Assembly (NCBI RefSeq): GCF_900188275.1
Contig: NZ_FZNY01000006.1
Coordinates: 1 to 64,000 of the forward strand
Reading direction: 5' to 3'
DNA: 64,000 nucleotides
Source of the DNA: Dokdonia pacifica
GTDB lineage: Bacteria > Bacteroidota > Bacteroidia > Flavobacteriales > Flavobacteriaceae
Shown: positions 54,049 through 63,667 of the stretch, piece after piece
How positions within the stretch are numbered: position 1 is the first letter of the stretch
Layout: each line of letters starts with the position of its first letter
The notes under the pieces: model-generated
Seen by the model: only the letters and a program-made list of their open reading frames with translations
The model's database searches: none
Told to the model about the DNA's origin: nothing
Made by a program: the position numbers and the translations under genes

Positions 54049-54666
54049 TTGAAAATTAGACGCGTGAAAAACAAATGGTACATCAGTGCTTTTATTTTTA
54101 CTCTAGCTATTCTTGGGATTAGCTTAGAGCGTGTTAATGTGCCTAATCAAGAGATTGTTATTCAGTTTGCAGATATTGAGGTTACGCCTAACGAAACTCA
54201 AAATGCAATAGCACTTGTTAAAAGCCAGCTAGAAACTGTAGCGGTAGATAACATAAAAATTCAAGAATTAAGAAATGGAACCTTAAAAATCACTTACTAC
54301 AGTGATGTTAAAGTTTCTGAGATTAAAAAAATATTTTCAGAAGGAATTGAAATTGCATTCAATACAACTTCAGACAAAAAGGATACAGAAAAACCTTCCG
54401 AAAAAGAACTAACATCTTATCAACTTGATGTTTATGAGATTCAAAATGGGAGTGATCTTGTTGGGTCTAGCGGAAATGTTTTAGAAGCTAAATCAGAAAT
54501 CATTCGTTTTTTTACTCCAGATGTATATGCCACAATAGGTAAACAGAGTAGTGAAGAAAAAGACAAATTAGAGAAAACAGCATATGTGCGTTACAGAAAT
54601 AACGCCATTGCAATAGATAATACTACCTACAAAATTCCAGAAGTGCGAGCTGGACCTATAGCTTAA
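54049..54666 (+). CDS. Single-pass membrane protein with SecD P1-base-like domain
   Basis: 205 residues if it starts at TTG 54049; a GTG at 54064 is equally possible and would remove five residues. One membrane helix (about 10-27), then a segment whose pattern (AIALVKSQLETVAVDNIKIQ, then TLKITYYSDVKVSEIKKIF) parallels the SecD region with the pattern LRNRIDKFGVTQPNIQ and RILVELPGAKDIQRAV in the neighbouring SecDF. The C-terminal half is unrecognised. It lies 155 bases before secDF and shares its promoter region. Possibly an accessory part of the Sec machinery; function unproven. Confidence 0.62.
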   Translation: MKIRRVKNKWYISAFIFTLAILGISLERVNVPNQEIVIQFADIEVTPNETQNAIALVKSQLETVAVDNIKIQELRNGTLKITYYSDVKVSEIKKIFSEGIEIAFNTTSDKKDTEKPSEKELTSYQLDVYEIQNGSDLVGSSGNVLEAKSEIIRFFTPDVYATIGKQSSEEKDKLEKTAYVRYRNNAIAIDNTTYKIPEVRAGPIA

Positions 54667-54821
54667 AGAAATTCTCAAATTAAGTGATTTACATCTTAAT
54701 ATCACTTACATACGGCTTATAGAATAAGCCTCAACTAAATTACCTAATTAAATCATTATCAAAAAAGTGTTGGAAATCATAGATTTTCTGTCACTATTAT
54801 TTGAATACTAAAAACAACAAA

Positions 54822-57800
54822 ATGCAAAATAAAGGACTTGTAAGAGTATTTGCTATTATTTTTGGATTGGTATGTTTATACATACTCTCATTTACATTTA
54901 TAGCAAATAATAAAGAAACAGCAGCAAAAGAATATGCCATTAGTAAGGCAGGTGACAATGCTGATGAGAGAGATGCGTATGAGCGTATCTACCTAGATAG
55001 TATAGGGAAACAAAATATCTTTGCTGGAATTACCTATAATGAAGCAAAAGAAAAAGAACTTAATAAAGGTCTTGACCTTAAAGGAGGAATTAACGTAATT
55101 CTTCAGATTTCTGTTAGAGATATCTTAGGAGGATTAGCTAATGGAAAAAGAGATCCAAAATTTATCGCTGCTTTAGATGCTGCAGACGAAGCACAAAAGA
55201 ACAGTCAAAACACCTACCTAGATGATTTCTTAACAGCTTTTGAGGCTCAAGGAGGTGATAAGAATCTAGCAGATCCAGACATTTTCTCAAATGTAATTCT
55301 TGGAGATAAAGTAAATAATACGATGAGCAACGATGAGGTTGCTGGCGTTCTGAGAGAGCAAGTGAAAGAAACGATTAAATCTGCTTTTGAGACATTACGT
55401 AATCGTATAGATAAGTTTGGGGTTACACAACCTAATATTCAAAGTCTTGGAGATAATGGTCGTATCCTTGTAGAACTTCCAGGAGCAAAAGATATCCAAC
55501 GTGCCGTACGATTTGTAACGGCAAAAGCACAATTAGAGTTTTATGAAACACATTATGCTGAAGATGTATACTTGTATTTGTTATCTGTAGACCAAGCATT
55601 AGCGGCTAAGATTAAGGTAGAAGAAGAAAAAGAAGCAGCAGAAGTAGTACAAGATTCTACTGAAAATTCAGATAATGTTGTAGATGAATTACTAAAAGAC
55701 GTTGAAGAAGATGTTGAAGAGGCTGCTGCACAGGCGTCTCCACTTTTTGATATTTTAAAACCAAGTATACAATACAGAGAAGCAGCAAGAATAGCATATG
55801 CGGCTGTAAAAGATACTGCTCAGATAAATGGATATTTAAGAACTCCAGAAATGGTACGTTTGCGTCCAGCAAATCTACGTTTTGCTAAGTTTGCTTGGGG
55901 AGATATAGAAACACTTCCAGTACCAGAAGGGGAAGATGAAGAAGAAGGAGAAGAAGTGGTGTATTTATATGCATTAGAATCTAACCGTTCTGGAGAACCA
56001 GCAATGAGTGGTGATGTAGTAAATGGAGCAGTTCAACAATTTAAACAAACAGGAGAGCCAGCTGTAGGTCTTGATTTTGAAGGTCAAGGAATAGGACAGT
56101 GGGCTAAATTAACACGTACCGTATCACAAAAAAGAAATGCGATTGCCATTGTTCTTGATAATACAGTACAATCTGCACCTACTGCTAGACAAGAAATTAA
56201 GGGTGGTGGTACAGAAATCTCAGGAAGCTTTACCGTACAATCAGCACAAGATCTTGCAACGGTATTAAATGCAGGTAAATTGCCAGCTTCTGCAGATGTC
56301 ATTGAAGCAGAAGAAATTGGAGCAACATTAGGAAAAGAAGCTATTAATAGTGGTGTGATCTCATTTATTATTGCACTTGTATTAGTACTAATATGGATGG
56401 TATTTTACTACGGTAAAGCAGGATTATTTGCAGATATCGCCTTGATCGTAAATATCTTATTCATTTTTGGAGTATTAGCAAGTATCAAAGCTGTATTAAC
56501 ACTTCCTGGTATTGCAGGTATTGTACTTACTATTGGTATGTCTGTAGATGCGAACGTACTTATCTTTGAGCGTATCAAAGAAGAGTTGCGTAAAGGGAAA
56601 TCTCAAAAAGATGCAATTAAAGATGGATTTAATAATGCATTGTCATCTATTCTTGATGCCAACATTACTACTTTCTTAACAGCATTAATCTTATTCTTAT
56701 TTGGAACAGGACCTGTACAAGGATTTGCAACAACCTTAATGATAGGTATTGCAACTTCTTTATTCTCTGCAATATTCATTACACGTCTTTTCATAGATAA
56801 CTATGGTAAGAATGGAAAGTCACTTGAGTTTGCAACAGGAATGACTAAAAACCTATTTGCAAATACAAAAATAGACTTCTTAGGAAAGCGTAAGATTGCT
56901 TATATCATTTCTACAGCATTAGTAGCTATAGGTATTTTCTCTCTAGTTACGGGAGGATTAAATGCAGGGGTTGACTTTGTAGGAGGACGTTCGTATACCG
57001 TTCGTTTTGAAAAAGCAATGAACTCTTCAGAAGTAGGAGAGCTTTTAGCAAGTGATGCTGTATTTGGAAGTGCGATTGTAAAAACATACGGAGCCGATAA
57101 TCAATTAAAGATTACTACTAAATATAGAATCCAAGAAAGTGGATTAGAAGTAGATGAAGCAGTAGAGCAGAAGTTATATGAAGCACTTAAAACCTACTTA
57201 CCTGCAGATTTAAATTTTGCAGACTTTAGTAGATCATTTGATGGAAAGGAAATAGGTAAAATGAGTTACAACAAAGTAGGACCTACCATTGCAGATGATA
57301 TTAAGAGAGGCGCTTTATTTGCTGTCATAGGATCATTAATCGTTGTATTCTTATATATCTTATTACGTTTCCGTAGATGGCAGTTCTCTTTAGGAGCAGT
57401 TGCGGCGGTATTCCATGATGTATTATTAGTACTTGGAATCTTTGCTATTTTCAAAAACATCATGCCATTTGATATGGAGGTAGACCAAAACTTTATCGCG
57501 GCTATCCTAACGGTAATTGGATACTCTCTGAATGATACCGTGGTTGTATTTGACCGTATTCGTGAATATATTAAAGAACATGGGTCAACACGTGGATTTG
57601 GAAAGCTTATCAATCAAGCATTAAATAGTACATTAAGTCGTACATTAAATACATCGGTAACTACATTAATCGTGTTATTAGCAATCTTCTTCCTAGGAGC
57701 AGATTCTATTAGAGGATTAATGTTTGCATTAATTGTTGGGGTAATCGTAGGAACGTATTCTTCACTATTTATTGCAACTCCAGTAATGTTTGATACGGTA

Positions 57801-57854
57801 CAGAAGAAAGCATTAAAAGAAGAGAAAAAAGAAGAAGAAACAGAAGAAGCTTAA
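54822..57854 (+). CDS. secDF: Protein translocase subunit SecDF (fused)
   Basis: About 1010 residues from MQNKGLVRVF; a TTG at 54801 adds seven. SecD and SecF are one chain, as usual in Bacteroidetes. SecD: membrane helix 1, LNKGLDLKGGINV, P1 base and head, an acidic low-complexity insert (about residues 275-305), then helices with GMSVDANVLIFERIKEE. SecF: GGLNAGVDFVGGRSYTVRF, VGPTIADDI, IGYSLNDTVVVFDRIRE. Uses proton-motive force to pull proteins out of SecYEG. Strong terminator follows. Confidence 0.96.
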   Translation: MQNKGLVRVFAIIFGLVCLYILSFTFIANNKETAAKEYAISKAGDNADERDAYERIYLDSIGKQNIFAGITYNEAKEKELNKGLDLKGGINVILQISVRDILGGLANGKRDPKFIAALDAADEAQKNSQNTYLDDFLTAFEAQGGDKNLADPDIFSNVILGDKVNNTMSNDEVAGVLREQVKETIKSAFETLRNRIDKFGVTQPNIQSLGDNGRILVELPGAKDIQRAVRFVTAKAQLEFYETHYAEDVYLYLLSVDQALAAKIKVEEEKEAAEVVQDSTENSDNVVDELLKDVEEDVEEAAAQASPLFDILKPSIQYREAARIAYAAVKDTAQINGYLRTPEMVRLRPANLRFAKFAWGDIETLPVPEGEDEEEGEEVVYLYALESNRSGEPAMSGDVVNGAVQQFKQTGEPAVGLDFEGQGIGQWAKLTRTVSQKRNAIAIVLDNTVQSAPTARQEIKGGGTEISGSFTVQSAQDLATVLNAGKLPASADVIEAEEIGATLGKEAINSGVISFIIALVLVLIWMVFYYGKAGLFADIALIVNILFIFGVLASIKAVLTLPGIAGIVLTIGMSVDANVLIFERIKEELRKGKSQKDAIKDGFNNALSSILDANITTFLTALILFLFGTGPVQGFATTLMIGIATSLFSAIFITRLFIDNYGKNGKSLEFATGMTKNLFANTKIDFLGKRKIAYIISTALVAIGIFSLVTGGLNAGVDFVGGRSYTVRFEKAMNSSEVGELLASDAVFGSAIVKTYGADNQLKITTKYRIQESGLEVDEAVEQKLYEALKTYLPADLNFADFSRSFDGKEIGKMSYNKVGPTIADDIKRGALFAVIGSLIVVFLYILLRFRRWQFSLGAVAAVFHDVLLVLGIFAIFKNIMPFDMEVDQNFIAAILTVIGYSLNDTVVVFDRIREYIKEHGSTRGFGKLINQALNSTLSRTLNTSVTTLIVLLAIFFLGADSIRGLMFALIVGVIVGTYSSLFIATPVMFDTVQKKALKEEKKEEETEEA

Positions 57855-57875
57855 TCTTTCTTTTCTATTAGAGAT

Positions 57876-57918
57876 ACAAAAACCCGTTATACAATTGTGT
57901 AACGGGTTTTGTTTTTAT
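57876..57918 (+). terminator. Terminator of secDF
   Basis: Arms AAAACCCGTTA / TAACGGGTTTT around ten bases, then GTTTTTA. Confidence 0.85.
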
Positions 57919-57931
57919 GTATATATGAGTC

Positions 57932-57947
57932 CGCTTTCGCGAAAGCG
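57932..57947. repeat. CGCTTTCGCGAAAGCG palindrome, intergenic
   Basis: Perfect 16-bp copy between secDF terminator and ftsY promoter. Confidence 0.85.
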
Positions 57948-58010
57948 TATAAAAAACCTGTCAAAACAGTAGATAATAAAGCAATAAAAAGAGATACCTA
58001 CCTGACATAA

Positions 58011-58040
58011 TTGCATTCTCAGGAAAAGGCATTATTTTTG
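58011..58040 (+). promoter_or_regulatory. Promoter of ftsY
   Basis: TTG at 58011-58013, 19-base spacer, TATTTTTG at 58033-58040; ATG follows 22 bases later. Full consensus match. Confidence 0.7.
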
Positions 58041-58062
58041 ACATTCTATCCAAAAAAGAAAC

Positions 58063-59016
58063 ATGAGTTTTTTCAAAAAAATATTCTCAAAAGACAAAAA
58101 AGAAACCTTAGACAAAGGACTCGAAAAATCAAAGACTAGCTTCTTTGAAAAAATGAGTAAAGCCGTTGCGGGAAAATCTAAGGTAGATGATGACGTTCTC
58201 GATAACTTAGAAGAGGTGTTAGTAACTAGTGATGTAGGCGTAAAGACTACCCTTAAAGTGATAGAGCGTATCGAAGCACGTGTTGCAAAAGATAAATATT
58301 TAGGAACCGATGAGCTTAATAAAATCCTTCGAGAAGAAATAGCAGGATTATTAAGTGAAACCAATACCGGAAATGCTACCGAATTTGAAGTGCCTGAGGG
58401 AACAAAACCTCATGTAATTATGGTGGTAGGTGTAAATGGTGTTGGAAAAACAACCACCATTGGAAAATTAGCTTATCAGTTTAAAAAACAAGGCAAAAAA
58501 GTAGTTTTGGGCGCAGCAGATACCTTTAGAGCAGCAGCAATAGATCAATTACAAGTGTGGGCAGATAGAGTAGATATTCCTATTGTAAAACAACAAATGG
58601 GAAGTGATCCAGCCTCTGTAGCTTTTGATGCTTTAGAAAGTGGCGTAAATCAAGGTGCAGATGTGATTATAATAGATACTGCAGGACGTTTACACAATAA
58701 AGTAAACTTAATGAATGAGCTTACAAAGGTAAAACGTGTGATGCAAAAAGTAGTAGGTGATGCACCGCATGATGTTTTATTAGTATTAGATGGTTCTACA
58801 GGCCAAAATGCTTTTGAACAAGCCAAACAATTTACCGCAGCGACCGAAGTAACATCACTTGCTGTTACAAAACTAGATGGCACTGCAAAAGGAGGCGTTG
58901 TAATTGGTATTTCAGACCAATTTCAAATTCCTGTAAAGTATATAGGAGTAGGAGAAGGAATCGAAGATTTACAGGTATTTAATAAAATAGAATTTGTCGA
59001 CTCATTCTTCAAATAA
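58063..59016 (+). CDS. ftsY: Signal recognition particle receptor FtsY
   Basis: 317 residues. Short basic N-terminal A region, NG domain with the P-loop GVNGVGKT at 123-130, DTFRAAAIDQL, DTAGRL, TKLDGTAKGG and the final GEGIEDLQVF. Docks ribosome-SRP complexes to the membrane. Its place next to secDF groups targeting with translocation. The acidic A domain of E. coli is absent, as in many Bacteroidetes. Confidence 0.96.
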   Translation: MSFFKKIFSKDKKETLDKGLEKSKTSFFEKMSKAVAGKSKVDDDVLDNLEEVLVTSDVGVKTTLKVIERIEARVAKDKYLGTDELNKILREEIAGLLSETNTGNATEFEVPEGTKPHVIMVVGVNGVGKTTTIGKLAYQFKKQGKKVVLGAADTFRAAAIDQLQVWADRVDIPIVKQQMGSDPASVAFDALESGVNQGADVIIIDTAGRLHNKVNLMNELTKVKRVMQKVVGDAPHDVLLVLDGSTGQNAFEQAKQFTAATEVTSLAVTKLDGTAKGGVVIGISDQFQIPVKYIGVGEGIEDLQVFNKIEFVDSFFK

Positions 59017-59038
59017 TGAGATTGTATATAAAATATTG

Positions 59039-59074
59039 AAAAGGCTTTGCATTGCTATGTAAAGCCTTTTTTTA
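59039..59074 (+). terminator. Terminator of ftsY
   Basis: Arms AAAAGGCTTTGCAT / ATGTAAAGCCTTTT (one mismatch) around TGCT, then T-run. Confidence 0.88.
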
Positions 59075-59108
59075 TACCTTGAAAACAAAAAGAAAATATT
59101 TGCACATT

Positions 59109-60782
59109 ATGAAAAAATCGTTACTCCTGTTTTTAAGTATTAGTTATTGTCTATTCTCATGTAAACAAGCTCAAGAAGAAACACCAGTTATAAAAAATGA
59201 GCCTATAGTCTGGCAAGCTTATGACGAGACTGAAGATCTGGCAGGCACACAGCAATTAGAAAACCCTAGAATGCATCTCAAACTAATAAACTCTAAAGTT
59301 CGAGATAAAAACGAAATTTGGAAACCTGTTCAAGGTATTTTACAAGGTTTTTCAATAGCGCGTTATAAAGAACTTTTACCACAAATTTTAGAAAAAGATA
59401 TTCCTACATTACAGCAAAGTATTAAAAATGGAATATTCACTTATGAAGAACTTACGCTATTCTATTTATACCGTATTGCTAGTATAGAAAGTGATAATGA
59501 TCGTGCGCTTAATGGTGTGATAGTCTTAAATTCAAATGCGGTAGCAAAGGCTCGAGAATATGATCAGGTAGATAAAAATCAAATTGATACATACTCTGTT
59601 TTTGGAATGCCTATTCTTTTAAAAGATAATATTGGTACTGCGGGCATGAATACTACTGCTGGAGCAATCGCTTTACAAGATAATCAAACAGGAAATGCAT
59701 TTATTACAGAAAGACTAGAAGCAGAAAATGCTGTTATACTAGGAAAAGCAAATTTGAGTGAATGGGCTTATTTTCTTTGTACAGGATGTCCTGTGGGATA
59801 TAGTGCTGTAGGTGGTCAAACCATTAATCCCTATGGGAGATTGCAATTTGAATCTGGAGGATCAAGCTCTGGAAGTGGCGTTTCTGTAGCAGCAAACTAT
59901 GCGGTAGCAGCTATAGGAACAGAAACTGCCGGATCTATCTTATCTCCTTCTAGTCAGAATTCTGTGGTTGGTTTAAAACCTACTATTGGAGCCTTAAGCC
60001 GAACAGGAATTGTGCCTATTTCTAGTACGTTAGATACACCTGGACCTATGACTAAAAACACAATAGATAATAGCATTATCTATCATGCTTTGGTTGGGAA
60101 GGATTTAGCAGATTCAAAATCTGTAACACTTCCTACCTTTAATGCTTCGGAAGTAACAAAAGGGTCCGTAAATGGAAAACGATTTGGAGTTATAAAATCA
60201 TATTTTGCAGATACACTCTATGCCAAAGCAATTGATAAAATAAAAGCGAATGGAGGAGAAATAATAGAAATAGAACCCGAACGTGTTAATCTTCCTGGCT
60301 TTCTTACGGTGTTGAATATAGATATGAAAAAGGATTTACCTGAATATATAGAGAAGCATGCAGGGACTTCGGTAACCATTAAAAACATAGAAGATGCCGT
60401 GGCATTTAATAAGAAAGATACACTACTACATGTACCTTATGGGCAGCAATTATTTGAAGGTATTTTAGCAGATACAACAACAGATCAGGAATTAGAAAAA
60501 ATTAAAAACAACTTAGAGACTATTTCTAGAGCATATTTTGATGTGTTCTTAGATGATTATGAATTAGATGCATTTTTATCTATCAATAATTATCATGCGG
60601 CTTATGCAGCGATGGCAAAATATCCTGCACTTACGGTTCCTATGGGTTATACTGAAGATGGCGAACCTGAAGGACTTACTTTTATTGGAAAACCCTTTAC
60701 AGAAATGGACCTCTTACAATTGGGATATGGCTATGAGCAGATTTCTAAAGAACGTAAACTCCCTAAAGGGTATGAAGAGTAA
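59109..60782 (+). CDS. Amidase-signature family lipoprotein
   Basis: 557 residues from MKKSLLLF; the frame is open 19 codons further upstream, across the ftsY terminator, which argues against that start. Lipobox CLFSC. Amidase signature: catalytic Lys in GMPILLKDNIG, cis-Ser in GGSSSGSGVSVA, nucleophile Ser in GTETAGSILSPSSQN, then GLKPTIGALSRTGI. The family cleaves amide bonds of small substrates or hydrolyses C-terminal amides; the envelope form here may release peptides or amino acids. GatA-type tRNA amidase is excluded by the lipoprotein signal and the lack of GatB/GatC. Confidence 0.9.
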   Translation: MKKSLLLFLSISYCLFSCKQAQEETPVIKNEPIVWQAYDETEDLAGTQQLENPRMHLKLINSKVRDKNEIWKPVQGILQGFSIARYKELLPQILEKDIPTLQQSIKNGIFTYEELTLFYLYRIASIESDNDRALNGVIVLNSNAVAKAREYDQVDKNQIDTYSVFGMPILLKDNIGTAGMNTTAGAIALQDNQTGNAFITERLEAENAVILGKANLSEWAYFLCTGCPVGYSAVGGQTINPYGRLQFESGGSSSGSGVSVAANYAVAAIGTETAGSILSPSSQNSVVGLKPTIGALSRTGIVPISSTLDTPGPMTKNTIDNSIIYHALVGKDLADSKSVTLPTFNASEVTKGSVNGKRFGVIKSYFADTLYAKAIDKIKANGGEIIEIEPERVNLPGFLTVLNIDMKKDLPEYIEKHAGTSVTIKNIEDAVAFNKKDTLLHVPYGQQLFEGILADTTTDQELEKIKNNLETISRAYFDVFLDDYELDAFLSINNYHAAYAAMAKYPALTVPMGYTEDGEPEGLTFIGKPFTEMDLLQLGYGYEQISKERKLPKGYEE

Positions 60783-60832
60783 CTTTTTATTATAGAGAGG
60801 TTGTCGTATACGCCATTTCGATAAGCTAAATA

Positions 60833-60852
60833 TACGCTTTCGCGAAAGCGTA
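60833..60852. repeat. TACGCTTTCGCGAAAGCGTA palindrome, intergenic
   Basis: Perfect 20-bp copy between the convergent amidase and serine hydrolase genes, 3 bases from the latter's stop; may act as a shared terminator-like hairpin. Confidence 0.88.
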
Positions 60853-60855
60853 CCC

Positions 60856-61974
60856 TTACTCAATCACAGCATTGATTTTTTCCCAAAGCTCATTATCAAA
60901 TCCAGAAGGACCTAAAACCTCCATTCCTGTGCTATCACCCATCCGAATGATCACGAGGTTTTTGCTAGGTGCGATATATAGTTTTTGGTCATTAGCTCCT
61001 AAACCAGCAATAAGATCGTCCGGGGCATTGGGGATAAGGCTTCCTGAGAATTGAGCAGTGCTACTAGGTAATCTATAACTGTCTTTTCCATTAAGCCACC
61101 AAAGATATCCATAAGCAGGATTCAAGTTTTGAGAAGTAGTTGTCATCTCATCAAAATAAGAAGACGAGATAAGTGGTGTTCCATCCCAATTTCCTTCGTT
61201 AAGATGTAATAATCCAAAGCGAGCCATGCTTCTGGCTGTACTAAAATAAACACGATTAAAACCAAGATCAATCCATGCGCCATTCATGCCAATGACGTTT
61301 TTAAGTTGGCTGTCAAAATAAGCGTCAAACCCTTGCGGAATTGCTTGATGTAGTACAGGCTGTAGTAAGGTATAAAATGCATTATGATAATACCAGTCAG
61401 TACTAGGTGCATTGAGATATAAAAGACATTCCGGATCTGTACAAGAAGTATTTGAAACCGTATAATCACCTCCCGAAGTCATGGTTAATTGATTTCTTAT
61501 GGTAATGGCTTGTTCTTGTTCTAAAGTCATAGCGGTCCATTCATCACCTAAGTATGAAGATGTAGTGTCATCTATAGATAAAAAACCATCATCTTGCGCC
61601 ATTCCTGTTATAAAACTGGTGAGTGTTTTTCCTGCCGAAAACCAAGGATTGTTATCACTTATCGCAGCACCATTATAATAGTCTTCGATTACAATCTTTC
61701 CATCTTTTAAAATCATGAACGCTTTGGTGTTATGGTCTATCAAAAATGTACGTAGTGATGCTAATTCCGAGACATCCCATCCTATTGTTTCTGGAGTGAT
61801 TGTTTCCCAAGTGTCACTATCTATGGGAGGGAAATACAAAGTTGTATTTGAAGTGTCACCGTTAGTAGGTGTAGGCTCTTCTGTGGTCATCTCTTCAGAT
61901 GTGATATCTGTAGGATCATCAGAAGAAGAACAACTTAAGCATATTAAAAACGCAATGAAGTACATAACTCTCAT
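60856..61974 (-). CDS. Beta-lactamase-like class C serine hydrolase, lipoprotein
   Basis: 372 residues. Lipobox CLSC (Cys15), then a Thr/Glu/Asp-rich linker (about 18-45). Penicillin-binding-fold hydrolase: SxxK as S113-AGK116, YxN as Y196-H-N198, and a late QKLYIAPSKNLVIIRMG strand typical of the beta-lactamase/transpeptidase family. The third box (KTG or HxG) is not clear. Probably an esterase or D-amino-acid peptidase of the envelope. A long, hairpin-rich leader region precedes it. Confidence 0.88.
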   Translation of the reverse strand: MRVMYFIAFLICLSCSSSDDPTDITSEEMTTEEPTPTNGDTSNTTLYFPPIDSDTWETITPETIGWDVSELASLRTFLIDHNTKAFMILKDGKIVIEDYYNGAAISDNNPWFSAGKTLTSFITGMAQDDGFLSIDDTTSSYLGDEWTAMTLEQEQAITIRNQLTMTSGGDYTVSNTSCTDPECLLYLNAPSTDWYYHNAFYTLLQPVLHQAIPQGFDAYFDSQLKNVIGMNGAWIDLGFNRVYFSTARSMARFGLLHLNEGNWDGTPLISSSYFDEMTTTSQNLNPAYGYLWWLNGKDSYRLPSSTAQFSGSLIPNAPDDLIAGLGANDQKLYIAPSKNLVIIRMGDSTGMEVLGPSGFDNELWEKINAVIE

Positions 61975-62056
61975 CTAGATTATATTGATTTTGGTTATCT
62001 TTTGGACTCTGTAAATCTCAAATAGTTTAATAGTAACCCATTGTGCATTTGATTCT

Positions 62057-62140
62057 ATTTCTACTATTTTTCCTACCCTAAAGGGTAAATAGTAGAAATT
62101 TTCATTCCATCCTTTAGGATTTGAGGAAAAGAATGAAAAT
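62057..62140 (-). promoter_or_regulatory. Two adjacent nested hairpins upstream of the serine hydrolase gene
   Basis: Hairpin 1: 13-bp perfect arms 62057-62069 / 62087-62099 with inner ACCCT / AGGGT. Hairpin 2: 10-bp perfect arms 62098-62107 / 62131-62140 with inner ATCCT / AGGAT. They share two bases, so only one may form fully at a time. Position 80-165 bases before the minus-strand start fits a structured mRNA leader. Nothing else is recognised in 61975-62250. Confidence 0.45.
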
Positions 62141-62251
62141 ACAGTAACTAAACACAATCTATTCTTCCCAAATGTACAAGTGTTAATAGTCGTATAAAAA
62201 AGTATGATGTTGCCTAAGACTGACTAGCAGCTTGTTTTACTAATTTATGTG

Positions 62252-62280
62252 TTGCTCCTATTTTTTATAACGTATCTTTG
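62252..62280 (+). promoter_or_regulatory. Promoter of rimO
   Basis: TTG at 62252-62254, 18-base spacer, TATCTTTG at 62273-62280; full consensus. ATG 21 bases later. Confidence 0.75.
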
Positions 62281-62301
62281 CACCCCGAATAAAAGATAGG
62301 T

Positions 62302-63654
62302 ATGAGAACGAAAACCCTCAAAAAGAATAAGATCAATGTAGTCACTCTTGGATGTTCTAAGAATGTATATGATAGTGAAGTATTGATGGGACAACTAAAG
62401 GCAAACGGTAAAGATGTGGCTCATGAAGAAGAAGGAAATATCGTAGTGATTAATACCTGTGGTTTTATTGATAATGCCAAAGAAGAGTCTGTGAACACCA
62501 TTCTTGAATATGTAAAACAAAAAGAAGAAGGTGAGGTAGATAAAGTATTTGTGACAGGTTGTTTATCTGAGCGTTATAAGCCAGATTTGCAGAATGAAAT
62601 TCCAGATGTAGACCAATATTTTGGTACTACAGAATTACCAGGTTTACTAAAAGCATTAGGAGCAGATTATAAACACGAACTTATAGGAGAGCGTCTTACC
62701 ACGACACCTAAAAACTATGCTTATCTTAAAATAGCCGAGGGCTGTGATCGCCCATGTTCGTTTTGTGCCATTCCTTTGATGCGTGGAAAACATAAATCCA
62801 AACCTATCGAACATCTTGTTACAGAAGCTCAAAAACTGGCAGCCAACGGAGTTTCAGAATTAATTCTGATTGCACAAGATCTTACTTATTACGGATTAGA
62901 CTTATATAAAAAACGAAATCTAGCAGAATTGCTAGAAGCACTCGTAAGAGTAGAAGGGATTGAATGGATTCGTTTGCATTATGCCTTTCCAACAGGATTC
63001 CCTATGGAGGTTTTGGAGGTGATGAATCGCGAGCCTAAAGTGTGTAACTATATTGATATTCCATTACAGCATATCTCAGATCCTATCTTAAAGTCGATGC
63101 GACGTGGTACCACCATGGTGAAGACCAATGCTTTGTTAGACCGCTTTCGCGAAAGCGTACCCAACATGACTATCCGTACTACTTTAATTGTAGGATACCC
63201 AGGTGAGACCGAAGAAGATTTTCAAACACTGAAACAATGGGTGAAAGATCAACGTTTTGAACGTTTAGGTTGTTTTACATACTCTCATGAAGAAAATACA
63301 CATGCTTTTAACTTAGAAGATGATGTACCTGAAGAAGTGAAAATGGACCGAGCCAATCAAATCATGGAAATTCAGTCGCAAATTTCTTGGGAATTAAATC
63401 AGCAAAAAATAGGACAAGAATTCAAAATTGTAGTCGATCGTAAAGAAGGAAATTACTTTGTTGGTCGTACAGAATTTGATAGCCCAGATGTAGATAATGA
63501 AGTGCTGATAGATGCCACAAAGTATTACTTGAAAACAGGAGGCTATACCACGGTAAAAATAATAGAAGCAGAAGATTTTGACCTATATGCAGAGCCTCTA
63601 GAAATATTGGAAAAACCAAAACCAATGCATGCCAAGTCTAAAGCTACTAATTAA
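62302..63654 (+). CDS. rimO: Ribosomal protein S12 methylthiotransferase RimO
   Basis: 450 residues. N-terminal UPF0004 domain with cluster ligands in VTLGCSKNVYDSE, NTCGFID and VTGCLSERY; radical SAM domain with CDRPCSFCAIPLMRG (CxxxCxxC); C-terminal TRAM domain with FKIVVDRKEGNYFVGR. Adds a methylthio group to an aspartate of S12. VVTLGCSKN and PLQH mark RimO rather than MiaB. A palindrome at 63142 encodes FRES in LDRFRESVP. Confidence 0.94.
   Translation: MRTKTLKKNKINVVTLGCSKNVYDSEVLMGQLKANGKDVAHEEEGNIVVINTCGFIDNAKEESVNTILEYVKQKEEGEVDKVFVTGCLSERYKPDLQNEIPDVDQYFGTTELPGLLKALGADYKHELIGERLTTTPKNYAYLKIAEGCDRPCSFCAIPLMRGKHKSKPIEHLVTEAQKLAANGVSELILIAQDLTYYGLDLYKKRNLAELLEALVRVEGIEWIRLHYAFPTGFPMEVLEVMNREPKVCNYIDIPLQHISDPILKSMRRGTTMVKTNALLDRFRESVPNMTIRTTLIVGYPGETEEDFQTLKQWVKDQRFERLGCFTYSHEENTHAFNLEDDVPEEVKMDRANQIMEIQSQISWELNQQKIGQEFKIVVDRKEGNYFVGRTEFDSPDVDNEVLIDATKYYLKTGGYTTVKIIEAEDFDLYAEPLEILEKPKPMHAKSKATN
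63142..63157. repeat. CGCTTTCGCGAAAGCG palindrome (in rimO)
   Basis: Perfect 16-bp copy inside rimO, read as RFRES. Confidence 0.85.
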
Positions 63655-63667
63655 GTAATGTCTATAT

